A stretch of 34,336 bases of DNA from Gemmataceae bacterium. GTDB taxonomy: Bacteria > Planctomycetota > Planctomycetia > Gemmatales > Gemmataceae. The stretch lies in NCBI GenBank assembly GCA_022842245.1, contig JALHPZ010000047.1, positions 1 to 34,336 on the forward strand, read 5' to 3'. Numbering within the stretch: the stretch's first letter is position 1; the number at the start of each line of letters is the position of its first letter. A program made the position numbers and the translations under genes. The notes below the pieces were generated by a model. It was not told the origin of the DNA, did not search any database, and was given only the letters and a program-made list of their open reading frames with translations. Positions 1 to 5,669 of the stretch are shown in pieces.

Positions 1-108
1 GTCGCGGACCTCCAGCAATACCTGGGCGTGGCGCTCGATGCCTTCTCACCCGCGGAGTGCGCCAACTACTTCCGTAGCTGTGGCTACCGAGCCGCTACGG
101 CAACCTGA
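1..108 (+). CDS. IS630-family transposase, C-terminal fragment (5' part outside window)
   Basis: Reading frame 1 is open from the first base to a TGA at 106-108. It encodes 35 residues ending in a tail that contains FSPAECANYFRSCGY. That tail is typical of the IS630-type DDE transposases abundant in Gemmata-like genomes, where it follows the last catalytic acidic residue. IS630 transposases cut and join the element at TA dinucleotides. The DDE residues lie off the window, so activity cannot be judged. A recombinase-like remnant on the opposite strand begins directly after the stop, which suggests the element landed in that gene. The assignment rests on the tail alone. Confidence 0.6.
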   Translation, partial: VADLQQYLGVALDAFSPAECANYFRSCGYRAATAT

Positions 109-119
109 GAACCGCTCTA
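1..119 (+). mobile_element. Right end of an IS630-type insertion sequence
   Basis: The element is inferred from the transposase tail ending at 108. The TA at 118-119, inside CTAG, is a plausible TA target duplication. To its right the minus-strand recombinase-like reading frame shows good family resemblance; to its left that frame turns into unrelated sequence. The other end and its inverted repeat are outside the window, so the exact boundary is inference. Confidence 0.4.
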
Positions 120-423
120 GGTCTGCCAGATCCCGGTATGAGCCGACCACGCCCGTGCGTACCAGCTCGTCGCAGCGGATGGCCAGCGCCATCCAGCGGG
201 CCACCTTCGGCACGCGGCCCACGGGAGCCACGGGCATCGGCCCCGGCACCAGCGCCTGCCGGACGCCATGACCCACGCGGTCGAGATGCACGTCGATCTC
301 GTCGGTCACGTCCGAGCGGCGTTCGTGATCGTGCAGCGTCTCCGGTTCGTGCCGAACGAACACTTCCCTTGGGGACCGGCCCCGAAACGCCCAAGCGAGT
401 GCCTGCCCGATCACCGGAAGCAA
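119..423 (-). pseudogene. Remnant of a planctomycete recombinase-associated protein
   Basis: Read on the minus strand, this frame contains GRVPKVARWMALAIR followed by DELVRTGVVGSYRDLADL. This resembles a segment common in planctomycete site-specific recombinase or resolvase-associated proteins, where it precedes a helix-turn-helix containing a 'SRARVTQ'-like helix. That helix is missing: after DLADL the frame runs into the IS630 end and stops at 46-48. The upstream part, containing HDHERRSDVTDEIDVHLDR, is protein-like but not recognised. The gene appears to have been cut by the insertion. The family name is from memory of similar sequences and is tentative. Confidence 0.45.
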
Positions 424-552
424 CTTCGGGAACTCTTCAAGGAACTCGGCCTCGAAGAGCCGTCGAAAGCCGACATCATGAAAGCGATGAGCGAGTACAA
501 AATGTTCTCGCAGGCCGAACTCGCCGAGATGGAGAAAGAGATTGCGATTTGA
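400..552 (+). pseudogene. 3' remnant of an unrecognised gene
   Basis: A plus-strand frame ending in TGA at 550-552 reads like genuine protein over its last ~45 codons, with KQLRELFKELGLEEPSKAD and then an acidic helix ending in EMEKEIAI. Upstream of about 400 the same frame becomes arginine- and proline-rich and overlaps the minus-strand recombinase remnant, so the natural 5' part seems lost. An in-frame ATG exists at 268, but a 94-aa protein from there is less likely than a fused remnant. No family recognised. Confidence 0.3.
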
Positions 553-701
553 GCAGGCACAACTACGTCGTGCCGATTACCTGTGACGGCGAAACCGCCG
601 AACTTCACGCCTTCTACGACACGAGCGCTGCCCTCAGCACTCGGCATGACGTAATCTGACGGGGCGAATGTAGGTGGCGAGTAGCGGCGAGGAGGCGCAC
701 G
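553..701. other. Spacer between gene remnants and the small-gene cluster
   Basis: No convincing gene is visible. A short plus-strand frame (about 570-659) encodes PITCDGETAELHAFYDTSAA and has G/C-rich third positions, so it could be another 3' gene remnant. It has no ribosome binding site. No promoter with both boxes could be named. Confidence 0.25.
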
Positions 702-821
702 ATGGCGAAGGCCAAAGCGAGATCACCCGCCAGAGGACGCAGCCACACCGTACCGATGTCGGTGCGAGAGCGACAACTACCGCCGAGCCGCCACGAGTGT
801 CGTCGAGCCGTAACCGGATGA
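702..821 (+). CDS. Candidate 39-aa small basic protein
   Basis: An ATG at 702 follows a strong Shine-Dalgarno stretch (GAGGAGG, about 687-693) with normal spacing. The frame closes at TGA 819-821, 20 bp before the next gene. The peptide begins MAKAKARSPARGRSHT and is rich in Arg, Lys, Ser and Pro with no membrane segment. Its leader resembles those of the genes at 2836 and 3189, which also place ATG-(G/A)CGAA(G/A) after a GGAG motif. It could be a real microprotein, a translated leader for the downstream gene, or chance. No family recognised. Confidence 0.35.
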   Translation: MAKAKARSPARGRSHTVPMSVRERQLPPSRHECRRAVTG

Positions 822-841
822 GAGCGGCAAGGAGATTCCGA

Positions 842-1675
842 ATGGGCCGGACCAGCAAGAAACTGCACGCCAAGCTTAGCCGGGGCGGACTCTCGGGCCT
901 GCCGACCGGGGAGTCGCCCCGCCACCCGGACAAGCCCGACATCGAGGCGTGGATCAGGCAGGGCATGGACCCCGTTCACGCCGCCTACGCCTTCGTCCAG
1001 CACGTCACGTCGTTCTTCGCAGAGGGAACGTCACGACTCCCGGAGATGAAGACGTACGCCCGGATCGTCGCCGCGGCCGAGGACGAGTACATGCCTTCGG
1101 GACCGCCGATGAGTCCGCTGACGGGCAGCTTCTTCACGTCCTGGGCGTTCTACGACCTCCCGTTCGACGACGGCGACACCCTGGCCTCGTGCCTGATCGA
1201 GTCGAACGACGTGGTGGGCATGAACCCCGACCAACTCGACGCCCTGAAGAAGATGGCCGCTTCCCGCATGGGCGTGTACCAGCACGTCGGCACGGACGGA
1301 CCGCATGTCCGGCTGCGGGAACTCGTCACGGACGCCGAATCCGTCTGCCACCCGACTTCCGGCTATCGGGGAACAACCGCCGAACTCTGGTACGTCCGGC
1401 TCCTCCCGCCGCTGCTGCCCGATCTGGCGCAGTACCACGTCGCCTTCACCACCCCGTACATCCTGATGGCGAGTCAGAACGAGTGGTCGCAGTTCCTCCG
1501 CAGGGCGCTAGCCGGGTCAGTCAACGAGGAGACGGGCCTGCACCGATTCTTCAAGTACGGTCCCGGCCCGAACTACTGGAACGAGTTCGTCTTCAAGGCG
1601 TATCACCACCACAGGAGCGATGCGATCTTCCTCGCCGGAATCCCGGACCTGAAGGCGACGTTGCCCCATGCGTGA
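842..1675 (+). CDS. Conserved-looking protein of unknown function, 278 aa
   Basis: The start at 842 is chosen because AAGGAG (829-834) lies seven bases upstream; the frame is open further upstream, but that part is compositionally unlike protein. The product begins MGRTSKKLHAKLSRGG and is soluble, with no signal peptide or membrane segment. It has many aromatic residues, for example FFTSWAFYDLPFDDGD near residue 98 and a C-terminal KAYHHHRSDAIF. No catalytic motif or family was recognised. It opens a run of same-strand small genes, with the DUF6398 gene starting 28 bp after its stop, so co-transcription is likely. Confidence 0.75.
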   Translation: MGRTSKKLHAKLSRGGLSGLPTGESPRHPDKPDIEAWIRQGMDPVHAAYAFVQHVTSFFAEGTSRLPEMKTYARIVAAAEDEYMPSGPPMSPLTGSFFTSWAFYDLPFDDGDTLASCLIESNDVVGMNPDQLDALKKMAASRMGVYQHVGTDGPHVRLRELVTDAESVCHPTSGYRGTTAELWYVRLLPPLLPDLAQYHVAFTTPYILMASQNEWSQFLRRALAGSVNEETGLHRFFKYGPGPNYWNEFVFKAYHHHRSDAIFLAGIPDLKATLPHA

Positions 1676-1703
1676 AGCCGGACCTCAACCGGGTTGATTC
1701 CCA

Positions 1704-2804
1704 ATGCTGCTTCCCCCGCACGAACTCGAACTGTTCTTCAAGCTGCACCGGGCGCTCCTGTTCTTCGTGAACCAGCGGCTCACGGTGATCCCCGACACGC
1801 TCGCCTCGCCCGAAGAGTTCGCCGCCCTCTCGCCGGGCGTGCGGCTCAAGGTCCGGGACGCCCTGACCGCCAACCTCGCCCTGATCGAGTCGTTCGTCGC
1901 AGAAAACCCGGCCCACATGTCGGACGACGAACTCGACATCGTGCGCTCGTGGCGGCATCTGGCGGCGGGCCGGTTCTACGTCTTTCGGGAACTGAAGAAG
2001 TACACCGTGTTCCTCTCCACCGAAACGAAGCCCGTCGCTTTCGGCGTCCTGGCCCTGTCGCAGCCGTTCGAGGAGTTGATCGGACCCCACCTGCCGGTAC
2101 TGACGCAGACGGTCCTGCTGCCCTTCAAGAGCAGGATCGTCTACGACGGCTTGATGAGCAGCTACAACGTGATGTTCGGCCCCGGCATCCGGCGCAATCT
2201 GAACGAGGACTTCAAAATCGCCAAGGACCGGCACGGGATCGTCACGTCCCTGCCGGTGTCGGCCACGCCGACGCCTGCGAAAGCACCGAAAGCCAAGCCG
2301 GCCCCGAAGCCGCCGTCGAGGGCGGACAAGGACGAGTCGCTGGCGGTGATCGTCGGGTTGACCGACCAGTTCTGCCGGGAGCATTTGAACGAGGAGTACG
2401 CCGGGCTGTGTCGGAAGCTGGCCGAGAAGCTGGCCCGCAAGCGCCCGTCGCCGCTGGTGAGCGGGAAGCCGCAGACGTGGGCGTGCGGCATCGTCCGCAC
2501 GGTCGGGTGGGTGAACTTCCTGGACGGCCGCAGCCAGACGCCGCACCTGAAGCTGACGGCCATCGACAAGGCGTTCGGGGTCGGCGAAAGCACCGGCCAG
2601 GGCAAGTCGATGCTGATCCGCAAGACGTTGAAGATCAGGCCGATGGACCCGGAATGGTCGCTCCGCAGCCGCATGGACCAGAACCCGATGGCCTGGATGA
2701 TCCAGGTGAACGGCTTCCTGGTGGACGCCCGGTTCCTGAAGCGGGAGATTCAGGAGGAGGCGCTGCGGAAGGGGCTGATCCCGTACATCCCCGAACGACC
2801 GTAG
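1704..2804 (+). CDS. DUF6398 domain-containing protein
   Basis: 366 aa, soluble, in three parts. Residues 1-165 form a helical N-terminal region beginning MLLPPHELELFFKLHRALL. Residues 172-205 are an Ala/Pro/Lys-rich linker. Residues ~210-310 match the DUF6398 pattern: FCREHLNEEYAGLCRKLAEK, then a WACGIVRTVGWVNFL segment, then SQTPH and a GVGESTGQGKSM helix. The C-terminal part resembles a small helical, possibly DNA- or protein-binding fold, but DUF6398 has no known biochemical role. The start is the first ATG after an in-frame TGA at 695-697 of the 1600s (1695-1697); no clear Shine-Dalgarno precedes it. It lies in the small-gene cluster between two unknown genes. Family call fairly sure, function unknown. 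Confidence 0.8.
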   Translation: MLLPPHELELFFKLHRALLFFVNQRLTVIPDTLASPEEFAALSPGVRLKVRDALTANLALIESFVAENPAHMSDDELDIVRSWRHLAAGRFYVFRELKKYTVFLSTETKPVAFGVLALSQPFEELIGPHLPVLTQTVLLPFKSRIVYDGLMSSYNVMFGPGIRRNLNEDFKIAKDRHGIVTSLPVSATPTPAKAPKAKPAPKPPSRADKDESLAVIVGLTDQFCREHLNEEYAGLCRKLAEKLARKRPSPLVSGKPQTWACGIVRTVGWVNFLDGRSQTPHLKLTAIDKAFGVGESTGQGKSMLIRKTLKIRPMDPEWSLRSRMDQNPMAWMIQVNGFLVDARFLKREIQEEALRKGLIPYIPERP

Positions 2805-2835
2805 CCCTTGAAGGAAGACGACGAGGAGTAGCACG

Positions 2836-3174
2836 ATGACGAAGGGTGATTCCATGTGGTCCGATAAGGGAGCCACGAAGAGCGACAAGTCCGCTCGACA
2901 AGAGTTCGGTCTAGCTCAGGAGGAAATCATCGCAGCGATCCGGATGGGCAAGCTGCAATTCCGTGAGAGCAACATGCACGGGAATCCTTGATATCGGCTG
3001 CTTCGGCACGAAGTCGAATCTCTCGTCCGGGAAAAGAGCGGGCCGGACCACCTTCACCAGAAGAAGCTCCAACAGGAGTTGGCCGATCTCGCCAAGGAGG
3101 CCAGAAAGCTCACGACTCGCCTCAAGGTCATCGAACGGCGACGGGCCGAGTTGATGACCGAATTGAATGGATAA
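2836..3174 (+). pseudogene. Small coiled-coil protein gene interrupted by an in-frame UGA
   Basis: An ATG at 2836 follows AGGAG with good spacing. The frame runs 51 codons to TGA at 2989-2991, then continues in the same frame for 60 codons to TAA at 3172-3174. Both halves read as one protein: the first ends RMGKLQFRESNMHGNP; the second starts YRLLRHEVESLVREK and ends in a Lys/Glu/Leu-rich coiled coil. In similar proteins that I remember from related genomes the junction reads NPW followed by an aliphatic or aromatic residue and RLLR, so UGA stands where UGG (Trp) is expected. A G-to-A change at 2991 would explain it. It may be a nonsense mutation, a read-through site, or a sequencing error. 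Confidence 0.65.
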
Positions 3175-3188
3175 CTTGGAGTAGCAAG

Positions 3189-3551
3189 ATGGCGAAACCG
3201 AAATCCCCGTTCACGGGCCGCTGGCGGATCGTCTCGATGAGCGCCTGGGAGCAGGACTTCGTTGACGAGGAGGAAGAGGGCTACGTCGAGTTCGGCGACA
3301 AGAGCCAAGGCCAGTTCCACTTCGGCTACGTCCACGGTGACATGAACTGCAAGCTGACGACACGGGACGGCGAGCCAGCGGTGGAGTGGACCTGGGATGG
3401 AAATGACGAGATGGACCCGGCGCATGGCCGGGGCTGGGCCGTCGTGAAGGGCCACGAACTCCACGGGATGATCTTCTTCCACGGCGGCGACGAATCGGAG
3501 TTCGTGGCGAAGAAGAAGGACACGCCCGCCTCAAAACCGAATAAACCTTAA
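3189..3551 (+). CDS. Conserved hypothetical protein, 120 aa
   Basis: The start at 3189 has TTGGAG upstream and follows the preceding gene's TAA by 14 bp. The protein begins MAKPKSPFTGRWRIVSMSAW and continues through FGYVHGDMNCKLTTRDG, EWTWDGNDEMDPAHGRGWA and HGMIFFHGGDESEFVAKKK. Regular alternation of short strands and glycines suggests a small beta-barrel of lipocalin-like character. The family recurs widely in bacteria, including planctomycetes, as an uncharacterised protein; I know of no function. It has no signal peptide, so it is cytoplasmic. Confidence 0.75.
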   Translation: MAKPKSPFTGRWRIVSMSAWEQDFVDEEEEGYVEFGDKSQGQFHFGYVHGDMNCKLTTRDGEPAVEWTWDGNDEMDPAHGRGWAVVKGHELHGMIFFHGGDESEFVAKKKDTPASKPNKP

Positions 3552-3581
3552 CCACTCAATTACTTCCACGGAGACTGACCG

Positions 3582-3884
3582 ATGGCGACGTTCATCACGA
3601 ACATCAAGTTCACGCAGCAGGGCATCAAAGACATCGCCCACTCGACCAAGCGGGCGGCGATCTTCAAGGCCGAGGCGAAGAAACTCGGTGCGAAGGTGAA
3701 GGAGATTTACTGGACTCTGGGCGACCACGACGGCCTGCTGATCCTGGAAGCCCCGGACGAGGATACGGCGACCGCCGCCATCCTGCACCTGGGGGCGATG
3801 GGCAACGTCCACACGTCCACCTGCCGGGCCTACACCGCCGCCGAGATGGACAAGATCGTGGCGAAGGTGCATGGGACTGAATGA
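3582..3884 (+). CDS. GYD domain-containing protein
   Basis: 100 aa, almost entirely one GYD domain, a ferredoxin-like alpha/beta fold. Visible family features are FITNIKFTQQGIKDI at residues 4-18, the central GAKVKEIYWTLGDHDGLLIL where the family name motif G-x-Y/H-D occurs as LGDHDG, and the C-terminal EMDKIVAKV helix. The start has a GGAG motif ten bases upstream. GYD proteins are small soluble proteins of unknown function, related in fold to dimeric alpha-beta barrels. The last bases overlap the next gene's start (ATGA, 3881-3884), so the two are translationally coupled. Confidence 0.85.
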   Translation: MATFITNIKFTQQGIKDIAHSTKRAAIFKAEAKKLGAKVKEIYWTLGDHDGLLILEAPDEDTATAAILHLGAMGNVHTSTCRAYTAAEMDKIVAKVHGTE

Positions 3885-4369
3885 CCGATGCTCGACCCAG
3901 CGACAGTACACGACCGGAATACGCCCACACGCAGAAGTCCCCGCTCTGCCTGCTGATCTACGCACTCGCCGTCGTGTTCCTTGCGGTGGGCTGGTTCGTC
4001 CGGGACGCACCGCCGATTCCGTGGCTGTTCCCGCCCATCGGCCTGCTGGTGCTTGTCCTCGCCGCTTCGATTCACCACCTGGCCGTCGAAGACCGGGGCG
4101 ACGTGCTGGCGGTTCGCTTCGGCCCCGTGCCGCTGTTTCGCCGGACGGTTCGGTATGCTGACATCGGCTCCGTCGAGATCGGCAGGACGCTGCTCCTGGA
4201 CGGCTGGGGTATTCACATGAGCGTCCGGGGCGGCTGGGTGTGGAACCTGTGGGGCCGGACGTGCGTGGTGGTCCACTTCAAGAACGGCGGCACACTGCGG
4301 ATCGGCACGGACGACGCTGTGAATCTGGAGGGGTTTCTGGCAAGCAAGATCGCCGAGGGAGGGGCGTGA
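3881..4369 (+). CDS. Two-helix membrane protein with PH-like domain
   Basis: 162 aa. The start overlaps the GYD stop in an ATGA. Two membrane segments lie at about residues 21-39 (LLIYALAVVFLAVGW) and 46-66 (IPWLFPPIGLLVLVLAAS). The cytoplasmic C-terminal domain (about 70-160) has the strand-rich pattern of bacterial PH-like domains: DVLAVRFGPVPLFRRTVRY, DIGSVEIG, then VVVHFKNGGTLRIGT and a final helix. Such proteins usually act at the membrane without enzymatic activity. The next gene starts at a GTG overlapping this stop, so it is in the middle of a coupled operon. The PH-like assignment rests on pattern only. Confidence 0.75.
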   Translation: MTDARPSDSTRPEYAHTQKSPLCLLIYALAVVFLAVGWFVRDAPPIPWLFPPIGLLVLVLAASIHHLAVEDRGDVLAVRFGPVPLFRRTVRYADIGSVEIGRTLLLDGWGIHMSVRGGWVWNLWGRTCVVVHFKNGGTLRIGTDDAVNLEGFLASKIAEGGA

Positions 4370-5052
4370 TCGTGGGAAACGGAGAAGGCAAACTGAAACT
4401 CGGCAAAGGGTCGGCCTTCGTCAAGACGCACATCAAGCGGCTGGAGCAGGAGGAGGACACCTGGGAGGCCGACTTCCGAGCGTTTCCGAAACCGCAGGGC
4501 CAGACGGAGACGCATTACCTGGGGTTGGTCGTCGCACTGCCCCGGAACAACCCGCTGGTCTGCATTCCCGTGGAATACACCCCGGACGTGAACGACCTGG
4601 CCGACCTCCTGGCGGCAGTGATGCGCCGCCCGATGACGGATGAAGCCCACCGCCCCCGCCGAATCACCTTCCGGGGCAATCCACGCTGGGAGGAGTTGTT
4701 CCCCCACCTGCACCAACTCGGCGTCGAGGTCTCGGTTCAGAACGAACTGCCCGCCGTGGATGAAGTCTATGTAGACTTCCTTCGGCAAATGCGCCGGGCG
4801 AAGTCCAACCCGCTGATCCTTTACACGCCGAGTCCGACCGACATCAAGAAGGCGTTTCCCGCCGTCGCCAAATGGGTCAACGGCTTCGGCCATATTGAGA
4901 TCGGCGACCAGGAAGGGTACGGGTTCATCGTCCGGGCCATCGACTACGGCGGGGTCATCTTCGAGGACGACAAGCCCAACACACTGGCCGAAGCGATGGC
5001 CGCTCTTGAGAAGAGGTTGGCCGACTATTTCGTGCGAGAGGGGATCGAATGA
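4366..5052 (+). CDS. Unknown protein, possibly DUF6930-like, 228 aa
   Basis: The GTG at 4366 overlaps the previous TGA (GTGA) and follows GAGGGAGG, so it is preferred over GTG 4372 and over an upstream ATG at 4240 in the middle of the preceding gene. The protein is soluble: WEADFRAFPKPQ near residue 30, a region containing ADLLAAVMRRPMTDEAHRP, then ITFRGNPRWEELFPHLHQLG. That order of an alpha/beta domain recalls DUF6930, a domain often found near DUF6398 proteins, but the resemblance is weak and from memory. The C-terminal helix ALEKRLADYFVREGIE overlaps the cupin start (ATGA at 5049-5052). Function unknown. Confidence 0.65.
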   Translation: MIVGNGEGKLKLGKGSAFVKTHIKRLEQEEDTWEADFRAFPKPQGQTETHYLGLVVALPRNNPLVCIPVEYTPDVNDLADLLAAVMRRPMTDEAHRPRRITFRGNPRWEELFPHLHQLGVEVSVQNELPAVDEVYVDFLRQMRRAKSNPLILYTPSPTDIKKAFPAVAKWVNGFGHIEIGDQEGYGFIVRAIDYGGVIFEDDKPNTLAEAMAALEKRLADYFVREGIE

Positions 5053-5372
5053 CGAACCTCTTCTCCGACATCCCTGCCAACCTGCCAGGCGAGCTTTTCA
5101 CCACGCTGCTCGAAGCAGCCGACGTGCGTATCGAACGGATCGTCTCGCACGGCCACGCCTCGCCCGAAGGGTACTGGTACGATCAGGACCGGTACGAGTG
5201 GGTGGTGCTGCTGAAGGGGGTGGCGAGACTTCGGTTCGAGGATGAAACCATCGAGTTGAAGCCCGGCGACTTCGTGAACATCCTGGCGCACCGGAAGCAC
5301 CGGGTCGAGTGGACGACGCCGGACGAGCCGACGATCTGGCTGGCGGTGCATTACGGAGGGGACAAGGCATGA
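5049..5372 (+). CDS. Cupin domain protein
   Basis: 107 aa with a single cupin barrel. The first cupin motif covers YWYDQDRYEWVVLLKGVARL (about residues 40-59), and the second is PGDFVNILAHRKHRVEWT (about residues 75-92). In motif 1 the usual His-x-His pair is replaced by DQDRYEW, so metal binding may be altered or absent; a His remains in motif 2 (HRKHR). The group is often annotated as a cupin of unknown role. The start overlaps the upstream stop and its own stop overlaps the next ATG (ATGA at 5369-5372), so translation is coupled on both sides. Confidence 0.85.
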   Translation: MTNLFSDIPANLPGELFTTLLEAADVRIERIVSHGHASPEGYWYDQDRYEWVVLLKGVARLRFEDETIELKPGDFVNILAHRKHRVEWTTPDEPTIWLAVHYGGDKA

Positions 5373-5482
5373 CTCGGTACATCCTGATCGGCATCGCCTG
5401 CTTACTGCCGCCCATACTCCTCGCCGACGAGCCGAAAGCCCCCGGAACCGTGAAGGCGTTGTGGGCCGACGCAAGTCCTTAG
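5369..5482 (+). pseudogene. Truncated secreted-protein gene, signal peptide only (37 aa)
   Basis: The ATG overlaps the cupin stop. The peptide begins MTRYILIGIACLLPPILLADE, a clear signal peptide with an alanine before the probable cleavage point, and ends after ALWADASP. A secreted protein would continue well beyond this. The stop codon TAG (5480-5482) lies in the loop of the hairpin at 5471-5490, so the reading frame runs into what looks like a terminator. The natural 3' part was probably lost by a deletion or recombination ending here. It could instead be a genuine short exported peptide. Confidence 0.55.
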
Positions 5483-5500
5483 TCTTGCGGGGTTTCTGTT
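5471..5500 (+). terminator. Hairpin terminator between the small-gene cluster and tRNA-His
   Basis: The inverted repeat CGCAAG / CTTGCG encloses an 8-base loop and is followed by GGGGTTTCTGTT. The right flank (GCGGGGTTT) suggests that the original stem was longer, of CCCCGCAAG / CTTGCGGGG type, with the left flank replaced by the truncated gene. It could serve the plus-strand cluster and, read in reverse, the tRNA-His transcript. Confidence 0.5.
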
Positions 5501-5503
5501 CAG

Positions 5504-5578
5504 GGTGACTGACGGGACTTGAACCCGCGACTTCCAGATCCACAATCTGGCGCTCTAACCAACTGAGCTACAGCCACC
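5504..5578 (-). tRNA. tRNA-His (GTG anticodon)
   Basis: On the minus strand the sequence folds as a complete cloverleaf. The acceptor GTGGCTG pairs with CAGTCAC with one G-U pair, plus an extra 5' G opposite C, the hallmark of tRNA-His. The D arm is GTAGCTCAGTTGGTTAGAGC. The anticodon stem CCAGA/TCTGG encloses loop TTGTGGA with anticodon GTG. The T arm includes GGGTTCAAGTCCC. No CCA is encoded after CAGTCACC. tRNA 3' ends are common integration sites, and the accessory cluster lies on that side. Confidence 0.95.
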
Positions 5579-5594
5579 GTGTTACCTATGGACA

Positions 5595-5622
5595 ATCATA
5601 ACGCGGCCGGGTTCGCCGGCAA
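5595..5622 (-). promoter_or_regulatory. Candidate promoter of tRNA-His
   Basis: On the minus strand, TTGCCG (5617-5622) and TATGAT (5595-5600) are separated by 16 bp, and the -10 box lies 16 bp before the tRNA. The match is four of six and five of six bases to the sigma-70 type consensus. Part of this is the left arm of the inverted repeat 5595-5653. Confidence 0.35.
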
Positions 5623-5652
5623 GGCGTCCCGGCGGCCAAAGGCGTTATGATA
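5595..5652. repeat. 10-bp inverted repeat in the tRNA-His / TIGR00300 intergenic region
   Basis: ATCATAACGC near 5595 is matched by its perfect reverse complement GCGTTATGAT ending at 5651. Inside lie further complementary GC-rich blocks (GGCCGGG and CCCGGCGGCC). Each arm carries a TATGAT hexamer facing outward, so it may be a divergent promoter pair, a regulator site, or a leader hairpin of the downstream gene. Confidence 0.45.
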
Positions 5653-5669
5653 GTTGCAAGGAGGCCGTC

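Noticed and set aside
1593..2888. Minus-strand open frame (431 codons) opposite the DUF6398 gene
   Set aside because: The plus-strand frame has the DUF6398 motif and fits the cluster direction; the antisense frame resembles nothing.
5600..5652. Possible riboswitch in front of the TIGR00300 gene
   Set aside because: Only an inverted repeat with GC-rich inner blocks is visible; no known riboswitch core was recognised and the leader would be very short.
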